Of a DNA stretch of 64,000 nt, positions 52,801-63,723 are shown piece by piece. Position numbers and translations under genes: made by a program. Positions within the stretch are counted from its first letter, which is position 1. Each line of letters starts with the position of its first letter. The stretch spans positions 39,460,751-39,524,750 of the forward strand of contig CM075942.1 of the NCBI GenBank assembly GCA_038030265.1, given 5' to 3'. This DNA comes from Corythucha ciliata. Its lineage: Eukaryota; Arthropoda; Insecta; Hemiptera; Tingidae. The notes beneath the pieces were generated by a model. The model ran no database searches. It had not been told where the DNA came from and saw nothing but the letters and a program-made list of their open reading frames with translations.

Positions 52801-54239
52801 TAAGTAGGAAAAAAAAGTAGTCTGAAGGGAGGGGCTCTTCAAAAGAAGCAAAGCTCTGTGCTGCGTACGCGGATGGGAGTATAAAAGAAACTTCACGTAT
52901 CATCTAGCTGGTTACCTTTGCATCACACTCGATGGAGACTTACCTTTTCGTTTTCATTTTATCGTGAATTGTGTCATGTTTTCTGTACCCGCAGGCAACT
53001 TTCCCTCCATGTTGCTTTGTATAAAGAAACCGATCATGTTAGAAATTTGTTGTATTTTCCAAGATTTCCGACGTTGTCTATTTTACCCTGGAATAGCGTT
53101 AAAACTGGCTGACGTTAGGGGACGAGCAAGGGAAGGCGACGATGTTGTATATTTATAAAAGAATGAGAACAGACCTCTACGAGCACCTGATTCCCTCACA
53201 CCTATAATGCCGTTTTACGTGATGATTCGAGAGTTGCTGCCGTCTCTATCAGGGTGAGTATATGAGCGGGGCGTCTTTTCGTTTGCAGCGAAATTACTTT
53301 TCCGGATCATTTGAAAGAGTTAGCAGGGTTTTTATATGTCTAAATGATTGTCCTCTTGCGTCAAATGCCAATAGGAGAGACCCCCATGCCTAGTCGATTC
53401 ACAGACGATAACATTCACAGTCTGTTTTCTTTGTATTGTAGAAGGAAAGTGCAGAGAACATCGGAACGAGCCAGAACTTATTTAGCGGTCAGCCCCTACA
53501 CACTTCAGTAAATATTTTAAAGAAAAACGACTGTTCACTGGCTAATAAATTATAATTTGGAAAATAAACTGTGGATAATAAAATGCTCTATCTAATAATG
53601 GAGAAGTATCAAAACATCCTCTAATATCAACTCCCGGTAAAATTCAATACGATTATTTAAAAATAAATCTCGGATGGATATTACGGAGGAAGAAAATAAA
53701 GGAGTTGAATAATGTCCGTATTCAGGTCAACCAGGAGCATTACAGGGTTCGTGTTTTAGAGCCTCCACTTATCCCTTCAGCATGTTCAGCAAAGCTACAA
53801 TGTTGTTACTTAATTACCTGTGCAAGGGTGGAGGAACACCTGAGGTCGATACATAATAATAATATGTAGGTATAGGTATGTTTGAGAATATTATTCTCGT
53901 GTATACGTATACCAAAGTATAACAATAGCAGTTTCCCCATATTCCCGTCAAGAAGAGTTTTATCGCCAAAAACACTATATTTATTCGCTATTTTTTTTTT
54001 CCGAATGAAATACACGGAGTCTAGTCATTTTGTTTTTTGAGCTGAAGCTTTCAAAAAAATCCATTTTTGTTCAATTTTACAGAAATGAAAGGCCCAAAGC
54101 GAAAACACACTCGACTTTTTACAGACAAACTCATCATTTTCAGAAGATGAGCGTCGCGATTAAATTACGTTATTATATGTATTTTGTCGACGTTTTTATA
54201 AGGCTTACATCACTTTTCTTATGCGAATAACTCTGTAAC
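49878..54239. other. unassigned sequence, no gene recognised
   Basis: Includes a GC-richer patch at about 51280-51620 and G runs near 51500, 51895 and 52535. Open frames up to 111 codons (50325-50660, -) have no recognisable domain. Confidence 0.4.
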
Positions 54240-55060
54240 GGATGATTTTCACTCCCTGTTAAGGCCAGTTCATCGATTTCAGGGCGCGAATTAATATTTT
54301 AAGGGCGCGAATGGCCATTTGTTTCGGCTCTGCAGCAAGTCAGATTAGACATTTCATTATCGTAAATCGTGAGTTAAGCCACCAGCAAGGAGCAAAGTAT
54401 CAGTTATCCTTTTTTAAGGCCCGAATCGTTTGCATTTCAGCCATTTTACAGGCATGAATGGTCCGTTTAGCCATTTTTATATCGTGATTTCCAGTCAAGG
54501 TTTTTTATAGAGCGAAAGAAGTCAGCTAGTTTATAAAAACCTTTTGAGGCGTGAATCGTCACTCTATACCCTCTGTAGGGCGCAAATGACCATTTAGGTC
54601 ATAATAGCCAAATTTGCTATTTTAGGGCATGAATCGTCAGTTTAGATATGTTCAAGGCGTGAAGATTCAGTATGGCCAATTTTGACAATGGTCGATTTTG
54701 TCAATTTTATTACAGAAATCATCTATTTACACCTTTTCAAAGCATTGTCGGTTTAACCATTTATTGGCCGCATATATTTAATTGCAGGCTCAGCTTGGCC
54801 ATTTTCACGGCGCAAACTGTCAACAGGCAAGTTCTGGCTTGAATTTCTACCAGGGGGACGGCAAGTCCGTGAAGCTGAAGTCGCAAATGGCCAGTATAGG
54901 CGATTTTTGGCGCGCGAACGGTCGTTTTAACTTTTTGAGGGCGGGAATCATGATCGTTTCAGGCATTTTTGGTGCACAAGAATCCCCAGTTCAGCCATTT
55001 GTTGAGAGGAGTTTTTTGTTATCTCGAGAGGTCCAACAGATTAGCCATTTTCGAGAGTGT
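54240..55060 (-). repeat. degenerate array, opposite orientation to 25.2 kb
   Basis: Units such as 'gccattttaagggcgcgaat' then 'cgtcagttta' are the reverse complement of the units at 25.18-26.31 kb. A 118-codon frame crossing its right edge (54782-55138) is repeat-derived and not accepted as a gene. Confidence 0.7.
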
Positions 55061-56754
55061 CAGTCTCAACCTAGTCTCAACAACAAGCCTATAAATCGTC
55101 GTCATTCGTGGGTTGACCTCACAGCTTGTGACAAATAGTTCGAAAAACATTCACACTGTGCAGTCGTAATTTCATTTTGAAAGAAACTACGTACGCTCAG
55201 GAGCGAAATTATGTCGGGCATCTTTCCTTTTGAAATCTCATCGAACGTTAATAATTTCAAATGTCAAAGTATCATGGTCAATCAAATAAATGGCATGGTT
55301 TCAATCACAAGTATTGGGCTCATATGCCATGCAATTGATATTAAAATAGTGTGAAAAGTATAATACGTATGATTTCATGAGATCCCTGGTCATTGCACGC
55401 AGTGATAGAAATATCAAGCTGTTGAAAAGTAACGGATCTCTATGTCTCTACGAAATACAGTAACTTGAAAATCACTGCAACAAAGAAATATGCGTCATGT
55501 ATTATTATTTTATTTTATTTTGTAATCTTCCTCGCCTTCAAGACCTAGCCGCTGTGCGGGACGGAAGTTGCATTCAATCTCGTAAAGTAGGAAACCTAGG
55601 TTTCCTAGGTTATGTAGGGCGCAAAATAGTTTCACACTTTGCTTCCTAGGGTTCAAGAAAAGTACAATTTCGCGCCTTCTTTGGGAGGAGCAAAATGGTT
55701 CATTTGTAACCCAAAGTGCGAATAGAAAATAAGAAGGGGTTACATTTTTTCTCAAGGTGAGAACCTATTTGTCCAACGAATACGAACTCGATTCAAAGCG
55801 GAATGATGAAATTGGTATAGATAACCTCTTCAATTTTATATAGAAAATGACAGGGCACTTAATATGAAGCAAGTTTTACACCCCCCTCCTCCTTCATCCA
55901 AGCAATTTCACGAAATAGTTAATTCTTCTTACCAATCTGCAGCACGCACAATCTCCCTATTTCCCATTTTATCTCTCGGGGAAACGCGTTTTTTTTAATT
56001 CTAAAGAGAAAACCAAAAAAAGAAATAAAACTTTTGCAAACAACTATAGTAACGTTGACTTAAAGCCAATTACTCAGGTTGTTTACTCAGGTGATAAGTC
56101 TCCCCCCCTGACAATTCAGCGCTATTTAATTAGAGATTCGTCAACAGTCCTCATCTCTTGTTTGCTCAAAAGTCCATCTTTTTTAAGTTTCCGTGAAACT
56201 CGATCGAAATCCGTTGGTTTTCGTTCTAGAATTTTTTTATAAGGATAATCCCAACAAAAATTTTACTTGAGTAAAGTATTTCGTGACATCCTCGTATTTC
56301 CCATAAATTTGGTCATATAATGCAACGTTCACTATAGCTTTGATCGTTCACGATTGAGAAATTACATGTAAGAAAATATAAACATATATTCGAGCACCGA
56401 AAATTATTTGAGACTTACACTGGATCTTGACGATAAACTTAAGGATTTAAAGCAATGACGCCCTGAATCCCACAGCCATTTACACACACAATCCTTGGTT
56501 TTTAACGTCCTACCGTTTATTTTATTTTTGATTTACTATCCTGGTGCACTTTTCTTTCTCCGATTTTTTTGAGTTTCTGGCTTTTTCCCAAGTAATAACA
56601 GGCACCATAGGACCATAGGAAGTAAATCGCCAATGGTGCAGTATGTGCCCGTGAATTTCGTAAAACGATAAGACTGGGTGTCGATTTCACTTGTTAAGTA
56701 TCGAATTTTGGTGAGCCGAGCCATTAAGATTCGTTATTGAGGGAGTAAATATAA
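55061..56754. other. unassigned sequence
   Basis: Contains a perfect 20-bp palindrome (TAGGAAACCTAGGTTTCCTA, 55588-55607). No gene recognised. Confidence 0.45.
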
Positions 56755-56894
56755 TGGCCGTATTCAGAGAACTTCCTTACCGACCTTCCTTAACTTAAGC
56801 TGTCCAAAGATCATACGGTCTATTAAAATGTATCACCAGTTTTCAAGCACTTTAAAGGGGCCTTAAAGTTCAGGATGGTCTCGGAATACGGCCC
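56755..56894. mobile_element. MITE family F, copy 3
   Basis: Ends 'ggccgtattcaga' and 'gaatacggccc', with 'tttcaagcactttaaagg' inside, matching copies 1 and 2 at lower identity. TAA lies on both sides (56752-56754; 'ttaa' after the right end), consistent with the Harbinger-type duplication. Confidence 0.8.
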
Positions 56895-57397
56895 TTAATG
56901 TAGTAACAATCTTGTAGGTAATATAATAAAAGTATGCTCAAAGCAATAGTGTATATGTACCAACGATTGAATTAGAATAAACAAAATAATAATCCTTCGA
57001 AAGTAAACAAATTCGACCATGGCACTCAGTCTTTTGCCGCTAAGTATTTCCCGTACCCCGAATCAGCAATAAAGGTGCCTCGCCTCTCATCTCCTGGCCC
57101 CTCAAGCTCTGTTATTGGCATTAACTTTCGAGAGCCACGCAAAACTGACGAATAATTTTCCCCCCTTCACGCCCCTTCATGCCTTCTGCACTAATTAGTT
57201 GTTTGTAGAAATTGCGGAATTCTGCACATTGATCTCTGGTAGACATCGTGTCCATACTGGACCATAATAAATTACTGAGTCCGCACCAAATATACAAGGC
57301 CCTACCAGGGCTCGGGGCATGTCCTCCTAGTGAATATTGTGAATGAGTAAAAATATATATATAGTAGGGCTACGCATTTTATCACAGATATACTTAC
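56895..57397. other. unassigned sequence
   Basis: No feature recognised. Confidence 0.4.
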
Positions 57398-57780
57398 TTA
57401 ATTCATTAACCGCTTAGTCCAGGCATAGTAGTGAGTAACGATTGGTACCATCCATTGCAACTTGATTCTTGCTAATCGTGCAGTCTCTTCAATTTTCCAT
57501 CTAAACCCAAGGTCTCTCTCGGCGAAGCCACCTTCATAATCACTGGGATCAGGCAATTTTAAGAGCGGGTATAGCGCAAGGGACTCTGAGTAAACTGGGT
57601 AAAGCCTGGAGTTGTCGTACACAGACATCAAGGAACAAGATTTGTTTGTGTCTCTGGCACGGAAGTAACATGTCGGATATCCCACGAATCCGATACGAGC
57701 TTTCGTTTTTTTTTTTTCAACCTTTCGATAGTCCCTGAGATGAATTGTGTGGCAGACGATTCGAAATCCTTCTGTGCCTG
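57398..57780 (-). CDS. possible unidentified exon or open frame
   Basis: An open frame of about 128 codons to a stop at 57398. A plausible splice acceptor (tatatcttttgcag) lies directly upstream, so it could be a terminal exon beginning near 57780. The product is basic, without a membrane segment, and contains 'YPTCYFRARDTNK' and 'LPDPSDYEGGF'. I do not recognise the family. A second minus-strand frame in the same interval also looks protein-like (57832-58035 and its continuation), so the true frame is uncertain. Confidence 0.25.
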
Positions 57781-58676
57781 CAAAAGATATAAACAATCGT
57801 TAATTTCATCAAAACGACGAATAATTTTGTTCTAACGCCGATTAAATTTTTCATGAGTGCGTGGCATATAATGGGAAAAAGTGGGAGGCCATCCCTCCAC
57901 TTCATTTTGGAGAAGGAGAAGCTGGGTGAAGGGCATGAACCAAAGCTCGGCGAACCAATTCACTCTGTGCTGCCTGTAAGAGTCATTTATCACGACATTT
58001 GGCTTAAAAAGAGGCACGTTATCCACGATTTCCACACCAACAAGGAAATGATACTACTTGTTCAGTTCTTACCGCTTGATTGATATAAGTTAGATTGTAA
58101 CTTTTTCGGATCTTTGAGAACTCTCAGTATTGAATTGTTTTGATAAACCATACGATCCCATCGAGCATTCTTCCTAAAACTTAGGCGTCAATTCCGAAAT
58201 CCGATGACCGAGAAAGAACTGTCGGCCACCATTTGTTGATACGTGGTTCATCTAAATGAGCGTTTACGTTCCCGAGTTGGGACAAGCCACCATTTGCTGC
58301 TTCCACTCGACTGTCCGGCAAGTGTTTGTAATACGGCCACTTGCCATGATTGAAATTAAAACTAACTACGCTCGCCTTTTATTCGTTTCGAACCCGTCGT
58401 TCACTGGGGTAATATTATGTGATGTCAGGGTCAGTCGACCTTGAGGCATCTTCTAAAGGGAACTGCAAATACCATGCCGTAAGTTCGAAGTGTTGCCTTC
58501 TTGCATAGCCCATACCTAGACCAACTTTTAAAAAATAGTGCGAATCTATTAATTTATTTAATTTGATAGTGTCGCACTTTTATGCTAGCTAATGTTTTAC
58601 CTTAGTAGAAGTATTGCTCGAAAATATACCTCCGCGATTTCGAAATCATTTTCAGTGTTGACTGCATCAAAGATAT
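57781..58676. other. unassigned sequence
   Basis: Short frames on both strands; no feature accepted. Confidence 0.4.
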
Positions 58677-58974
58677 TGTCAAGTCTCACAAACGCTTGTA
58701 AACACAGAAATAAAAGTGCATCTAGACAAACGACAACGACTGAGTGAGTGGGAAAGTCTGTCGGTGTGGAGGAGTGTGGAGAGGTGTGTTGCGTGGCAAC
58801 GAGAAAACCCCCTGCAAGAATAGGAAATAAAATGCGATATCTATCCGAAGCGCATCTTGGTGACAAATTTTGGCAAACATTTTCATGCCTAGACATGAAA
58901 ATCGTATTTTCATGGCAGTTGCGAGTCATGAAAGCACGCGTTTTCACATCGAGTAGGATAAAAAATATATAACA
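58677..58974 (-). repeat. 3' LTR of the Gypsy element
   Basis: On the minus strand it runs TGTTATATATT...GTGAGACTTGACA, a 298-bp TG...CA unit. It is preceded by a purine-rich tract (gtcggggaggag, about 58975-58988), the expected polypurine primer site. Its last about 38 bp recur next to gag at 61065-61102, confirming an LTR. 'tttattt' near the end could be a poly-A signal region. Confidence 0.85.
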
Positions 58975-58996
58975 CTCCTCCCCGACTTTTTCGAGG

Positions 58997-60221
58997 CTAT
59001 TTCTCCTCCTTCTCATTCGAGGATTCATCTGGGAGATGAGACTTTTCCATGGAGTCCACATGAACGAAACGTTTTCCCATAGCGTCTTTCACGACGTAGG
59101 TCGCTGGACTAACCATTTCTTCAACAACTCCTCGAGACCATCCTGCAAGACCATCAGGGTTCCTGACCAATACCAAGTACCAAGACCAAATCTGCACACA
59201 GTCGAACCTTCTTTCCTTCTTTGGGGACACACACCAGAGGTGTCGCCCATTCGGATCTTTTGACCGGATAAACTACATCATCTTTTACCCATGAAAAAAT
59301 TTCGTTTTCAACCAACTGACGCAGAGGCGCGCCTCGATGGTGTAATGGATACAATGCTCGCTTCGCAACCCAGTGGGCCTGGGTTAGGGGGGGTAAGGCT
59401 GCGGCGAGCTGTGACACGGCTCACTCGGCTTCGTGTGGGCGTTCACGGCGGTGCGCGTATGACAAACCACGTATCGACCGAAACGCCCGCGTAGTACGGG
59501 TGTGAAGTGCACAGCTAATGGATTCTCAGGGTATGGCGTAAGAGCCACGTAAGAGCTTAGGCACCAGCGGACTCGGTAGATCCGAGTCCGCACCCTCAAA
59601 GAAAGAAGAAAAAAAAAAAAAAAAAAAACTGACGCAGAGCAAAGGGAACGGGACGAGCCTTACAAAAAATTGGACGAGCGTTATGCTTCAAAACAATTGT
59701 TGCCTTTACTCCTTTGATCGATTTTATGGGACCTTCGAACACCGTCAAATACTTTTCGAAAAGTTTATTTGCCAAACTAAAATCGTCAGAAGAAACCCGA
59801 TAAATTGATGCCCGTCCATCCGTGATTTGAATGCCAAGAGGTTCCAACCAATTTCTACCCAAAAGTATGGGTTGCGACGAGTGGTGATTAGCGTCAATCA
59901 TTACTATAAAGGCAGTTTCACATTCACGTTGTTATACTGAACCAAAACGTCAATTTCTCCGCTAACCCGAAGAGGCTGACCCCCGTAAGACAACGGCTGG
60001 ATAACACATTTTCTTACAGGACAAGACGAAAAATGATCAGCGTAAACATTCTTGGGGACAACAGAGACCACAGCCCCCGTGTCCAAAACCATTGACATCC
60101 ACCTCCCGTTTATTTTAAGAGGAATATTGATAGCAGAAAAAATTAGCTTATTTTTTACTGCATTGATGTGAGCCAGTTCGCCGTCTGAAAAAAACATATT
60201 CAGCAGCATGCTCCTTTTCAT
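58997..60221 (-). pseudogene. Gypsy pol remnant (protease, RT start, integrase end)
   Basis: Protease region: 'VLDTGAVVSVVP' holds the D-T-G catalytic motif (frame 60221-59904). After a frameshift near 59905 comes 'ILLGRNWLEPLGI', the usual protease-RT linker, running to 'VPFALRQ'. The frame is interrupted by the SINE and resumes with 'ENEIFSWVKDD' and 'SEWATPLVCVPK', the first conserved blocks of reverse transcriptase. Just after 'VRLCAD' (near 59190) it jumps, in a new frame, to an integrase C-terminal segment ('GVVEEMVSPATYVVKD'), ending at 58997. The RT active-site aspartates, RNase H and the integrase catalytic core are absent. Confidence 0.9.
59327..59626 (+). mobile_element. tRNA-derived SINE with 13-bp duplication
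   Basis: A 300-bp insertion with identical flanks AACTGACGCAGAG (59314-59326 and 59627-59639). The head resembles a tRNA, probably Arg-type: 'tggtgtaatggata' fits a Pol III A box, and a degenerate B-box-like 'ctgggtta' follows. It ends in an A-rich tail of about 30 bases. It is antisense to the Gypsy element and splits the RT frame after 'FALRQ'. The tail plus target duplication indicate LINE-driven insertion, later than the Gypsy copy. Confidence 0.88.
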
Positions 60222-60222
60222 C

Positions 60223-61058
60223 TTAGACTCTTGACGACGTTTCCTTTAGCGAGTGAATTCCTTGTTTTCGACAAACTCTTGAAATGTGTCCTTTTTCATT
60301 ACAATTATGACACGACGCTCCTGCAAAATAATATTTCTTTGAGTCGTGGCCAAATTTTCCGCAGTGCTTACACTTAGACATTCCTTTGTCTTTCCATTGA
60401 CGAGAAGTATTCCCTTTTTTAACTAAGAAAGTGTTGGAGCTGAACGATTCTTCGCCGATATTATGAAGGGAAATAACCTCTTTCGATATTGATTCCAGCT
60501 GAAGGGCTTTTTCATACGCCTCGTTGAAATTTAAACGATCTTCCGACATTAGAATCCTCTGAACTCAAGCCACTAATCAGCCTGTCCCGAAGCGCGTCGT
60601 TCAAGAACCCTCCGAATTCACAAATAGAGGTCATTTTCTTGATTTCGATGGCAAATTCCGAAATTCCTTCATCATCCTTCTGGACTCGTTTGAAAAACAA
60701 ACACTGTTCGAAAATTATTGACTTTTTGGGCTGGAAATAGTCTACTAAGACCTTTTTCAAGACGTCGAATGCCATTGACAGGTGACTCGGGTAATAGAAT
60801 ATTTTTTAAAGTTCCATAAATTCGAGCTCCAACGTTAGTTAATAAGAACTGAACTTTTTTGCCATCTTCGATATCATTTAAATTGAAGAATGAATCGAGG
60901 CGCTCTAAATAATTTGACAATAGCTTCTCTTCTTCATTGAAGGCTTCAAAAGGAGTATTCCTCACGGACCGAACCAACTCGTTGTTATTGCCGTCTTCGG
61001 AAGAAAAAGGCACTCCTTGACGTTTCGGAGTCCTCTTTAGATCAACCTTTTTACTCAT
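60223..61058 (-). pseudogene. Gypsy gag remnant with CCHC zinc knuckles
   Basis: It starts at the ATG at 61058, only about 7 bp from the LTR. The first part includes 'ERLDSFFNLNDIEDGKKVQF' and 'LLTNVGARIYGTLKN', typical of retrotransposon gag. It continues in other frames after single-base shifts near 60778 ('VLKKVLVDYFQPKKS') and near 60550 ('RLNFNEAYEKALQLE'). Two zinc knuckles follow. In the first (CKHCGKFGH...Y) the last Cys is replaced by Tyr; the second (CHNCNEKGHISRVC) is canonical. Gag would coat the RNA and form particles; this copy cannot make an intact one. Confidence 0.9.
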
Positions 61059-61064
61059 CGCCAC

Positions 61065-61102
61065 TGTTAAGTCTCACAAACGCTTGTAAGCTCAGAAATA
61101 AG
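61065..61102 (-). repeat. 5' LTR remnant
   Basis: About 38 bp (shared 'aagtctcacaaacgcttgta' and 'cagaaataa') identical or nearly so to the inner end of the 3' LTR. Similarity stops at about 61102, so the rest of the LTR has been lost or replaced. Confidence 0.75.
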
Positions 61103-61490
61103 AGAGAGTTAATTATTTGGTTTTTTACTTAATCTCTAAACTGTCCACCTATGACTTATTATAAAATATACAGGGTGGATCCGTATAAGGCCCGGGTCGA
61201 CCACATGGGTTTAAGAAATATCCAAGCGGAGCTTAGACTTAAAGAGGAGATAAATGAAATAACCCGGTCGACAATATGCGTTTAATCTTAATCGGAAGAA
61301 AAACGCAGGATAAAGTTCCGATTAGTTGAACGCTGCTCTGGTTTGCGTTTAGTATAATATGTATATGTATACATAAAATTGAAAAATTGTGATCTTCAGT
61401 TAATTAATACCTTGGCTCGAGGGCACGATTATTCGATATCATTCTGTTTATTTCAATTGAACTTGAAATGCTGGACAGTGCTGAGCAGAG
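61103..61490. other. possible left end region of the Harbinger element
   Basis: Non-coding. Holds two related words about 72 bp apart ('cccgggtcgaccacatgggt' near 61188 and 'cccggtcgacaatatgcgt' near 61262) and 'tatacagggtgg' near 61171. The element's true terminus could not be fixed. Confidence 0.4.
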
Positions 61491-61928
61491 ATGGAAGAAT
61501 TGGAAGAGTTAAGCCGGCTAGTAGGGTACGGTCGGCTTCTACCTCGGCCCCGCATCTTCCGAGACCGGACGAATTATTTCGATATTTTGGACGATTGGGA
61601 GTTTTTACGCAGGTTCCGGCTCGACAAGAACTCTGTTAAGTCCGTCCATGTCCTAATTGAGGATAAAATAAAATCCCCGTCGAATAGTTTAGGACTCATT
61701 TTTATTGCTTATGTACATTTATAGAATATATCCATCAGCGAGTGTTCTATACTTGACGTTTATTTATTAATTTATTTCAAAAACCATGCCGTATCCAGCA
61801 TGAATCGTCTTCTGTTATCATTACGGTTCTACGCTACTGGGTCCGATACATTGTCCATGGCGGACAATTTTATCGGAGCGGACAACAGGATTTTATCGGG
61901 TTGGTCACAGATGCTATTGCAGGCCTAA

Positions 61929-62670
61929 AGGCGGCTACACACTATCGTGTTATGTCATAACACGAAACACGAGACAACTGTGTTCGGCGAAACATGCCGC
62001 AAGTGTGGACGGATTTCTTGTTTCGTGTTACGGCATAAAAAACTGTTCTGTCTCGTGTTACGAGTGTATCCGAAAAAAGTCGGTTTTTCAGGCACATCAA
62101 AGGGTTTTGTTTCGCCATAACACCGAAACAGAAACAAGTACAAATGCTGGTACACACTTTCGCCGAAACAACGAAAGGTTTAGTATACTACTTACTAATA
62201 CTAGTACTACGTACTAGTACACTACCTGCAGAAGTTTTCAAATAGACCTGAAAGTTCCTTCAAGAGACTTAACATTAAATCCGTGCCGCCACTCCTGCAA
62301 AAATTGAAGAGAATTTGTGATTCGAGTTATCGCTTAAAGTAAATTGAGAGATTCCACCATCGCCGTTTATTTTTCACTCTTAAAGCTTTTTTTGTGCAAC
62401 GAACGCCCGGTTCACGACTATGTATGCCACGGTAGCTTCTAGCACATCATCGTCTGACATCTCGAAGGCTTCTGAGTGCTTAATGTCTGTTTCGCGAGAC
62501 ACATTTTAGTATCCGCAGTTGAAATGTTTCGGGTTAACAATCCCTTAGTGTGTACAGGCTGCTACGTTGTAGACTCACAACACGAAACATATACGGCGAA
62601 TTAAGCCGAAACATTTTTTTTATGTTTCGTGTTTCGTTTTATGACATAACACGATAGTTTGTAGCCGCCT
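61929..62670. mobile_element. nested Harbinger derivative, TAA duplication
   Basis: 742 bp, flanked by TAA at 61926-61928 and 62671-62673. Inverted ends begin AGGCGGCTACA and continue through 'actatcgtgttatgtcata' and 'acgaaac' for about 40 bp. The 3-bp TAA duplication is that of PIF/Harbinger. It lies inside the conserved exon of another Harbinger transposase, so it is the younger insertion. It contains a coding relic (see 62226-62460) and is a deletion derivative rather than a pure MITE. Confidence 0.9.
62226..62460 (-). pseudogene. N-terminal Harbinger transposase relic in the nested element
   Basis: From ATG 62460 the minus strand reads 'MSDDDVLEATVAYIVV' and, after a frame change, 'KRRWWNLSIYF', then 'LLKELSGLFENFCR'. 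A KRRWW block followed by a helix and an FxNFCR-like block is usual near the N-terminus of insect Harbinger transposases. The catalytic domain is absent. Stops and a possible unrecognised intron lie between the blocks. Confidence 0.6.
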
Positions 62671-62954
62671 TAAGAGATGCGGTTATTTACATGCAGATGA
62701 GATTGCCACAGCGAAGAAAAAATTCTATAAAATCGCATCGTTTCCTAGGGTTATTGGAGCGATGGACTGTACGCATGTGAAGCTTAGTGGTATTGGTAAT
62801 TTGTATATGATGTAGGCAGTAGCAATTTCCTTTGGACTATAGTTGGATTTTTCCATCATCTATTTCAATAAAAAGGAAAGAACGATGTAGTGGACTTGAG
62901 TATCGAATCAGGCAATTCAAAGGATGTGTCCGTCCACAGATTTTTTATTTAATT

Positions 62955-63082
62955 ATGCGAGACCGCGGTTTCGATTTACATCATCATCGGTCGCTCAGTC
63001 GTCGTCAGCACCTAACTGCAGTTAGGTGCTGACGACGACTGAGCGACCGATGATGATGTAAATCGAAACCGCGGTCTCGCAT
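62955..63082. repeat. perfect 128-bp palindrome in the transposase intron
   Basis: Arms 62955-63018 and 63019-63082 are exact reverse complements, 64 bp each with no spacer, centred on CTGCAG. It lies within the predicted intron 62790-63091. Identity ends exactly at both outer edges. It may be a snap-back duplication, a foldback insert or an assembly artefact. Confidence 0.97.
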
Positions 63083-63723
63083 CTATTTCAGGGGGTGACA
63101 ATGCAGAATTTTTTAGAAACAGAAAAAACTTCTTTTCTATAAACGTCCAAACTATTTCGGAATCCAATTTGAAGATCTTGGACATCGTAGCCAGATGGCC
63201 AGGGTCCAGTCATGACCAATCCTTTTTTAATAATTCAAAGATTATGAATAGACTTGAATCAGGGGAATTTGGCAACAGCTTGATTGTAGCTGATGCGGGC
63301 TACGAGAACAGGAATTATCTTGAAACACCTTTCTCCAGTCCTCAAAATGCCGCAGAAAACCTTTACAATGAATCGCAAATTCGAACTAGGAATGTCGTCG
63401 AAAGGCAGTATGGTGTATGGAAAAAGCGTTTTCCTATATTATCAATTGGGTTGAGAACGAACTTGGTTAAAAGTTTACGGGTTATAGTTGCTACTTCTGT
63501 CCTCCACAATCTTGCTATTGATATGAGAAGCCCTCTCCCGGAACACGATTTAACCTACATCGAACATGATGACCATGAAGTGCCAGTTTCTACTCTGGAT
63601 AATAGAAAAAATGACCATACCCGGCAAATATTGGTGAATACTTATTTCCAACCTCTTTTACATTAAAATAAATTACAAAAATTTATCATTTTCTTTGTAA
63701 TTTGACATTAATAATTTGAGCTT

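Larger units (their letters stand above)
58677..61102 (-). mobile_element. Ty3/Gypsy LTR retrotransposon, deleted and degraded
   Basis: The order on the minus strand is 5' LTR remnant, gag with zinc knuckles, protease, start of reverse transcriptase, end of integrase, polypurine tract, 3' LTR. Reverse transcriptase preceding integrase is the Ty3/Gypsy order. Most of RT, RNase H and most of integrase are deleted. A SINE is inserted at 59327-59626. The 5' LTR is reduced to about 38 bp, so no flanking duplication can be tested. Confidence 0.92.
61491..63666 (+). pseudogene. PIF/Harbinger transposase (HARBI1-like), disrupted
   Basis: A DDE nuclease of the Harbinger family (DDE_Tnp_4) in at least three exons. 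Exon 1 starts at ATG 61491 ('RDRTNYFDILDDWEFLRRF'). A second block from about 61799 ('RLLLSLRFYATGS', 'VTDAIAGL') is split by a nested element at 61929-62670. It resumes as 'KKKFYKIASFPRVIGAMDCT', with the first catalytic Asp at 62765-62767. A GT-AG intron (62790-63091) keeps phase into 'NAEFFRNRKNFFSINVQ'. Then come 'DIVARWPGSSHD', 'IVADAGYE' (second Asp, 63292-63294) and 'RNVVERQYGVWKKRF' (Glu, 63400-63402), ending at 63666. All three DDE residues survive. However, single-base shifts near 61895 and 62695 plus the insertion make this copy non-functional. Confidence 0.92.

Noticed and set aside
54782..55138. 118-codon open frame, plus strand
   Set aside because: Lies largely in a degenerate short-unit array; the frame follows repeat units.
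59327..59420. A functional tRNA gene
   Set aside because: The A-box-like region is present but the B box and acceptor pairing are degenerate; target duplications and A tail show it is a SINE head.
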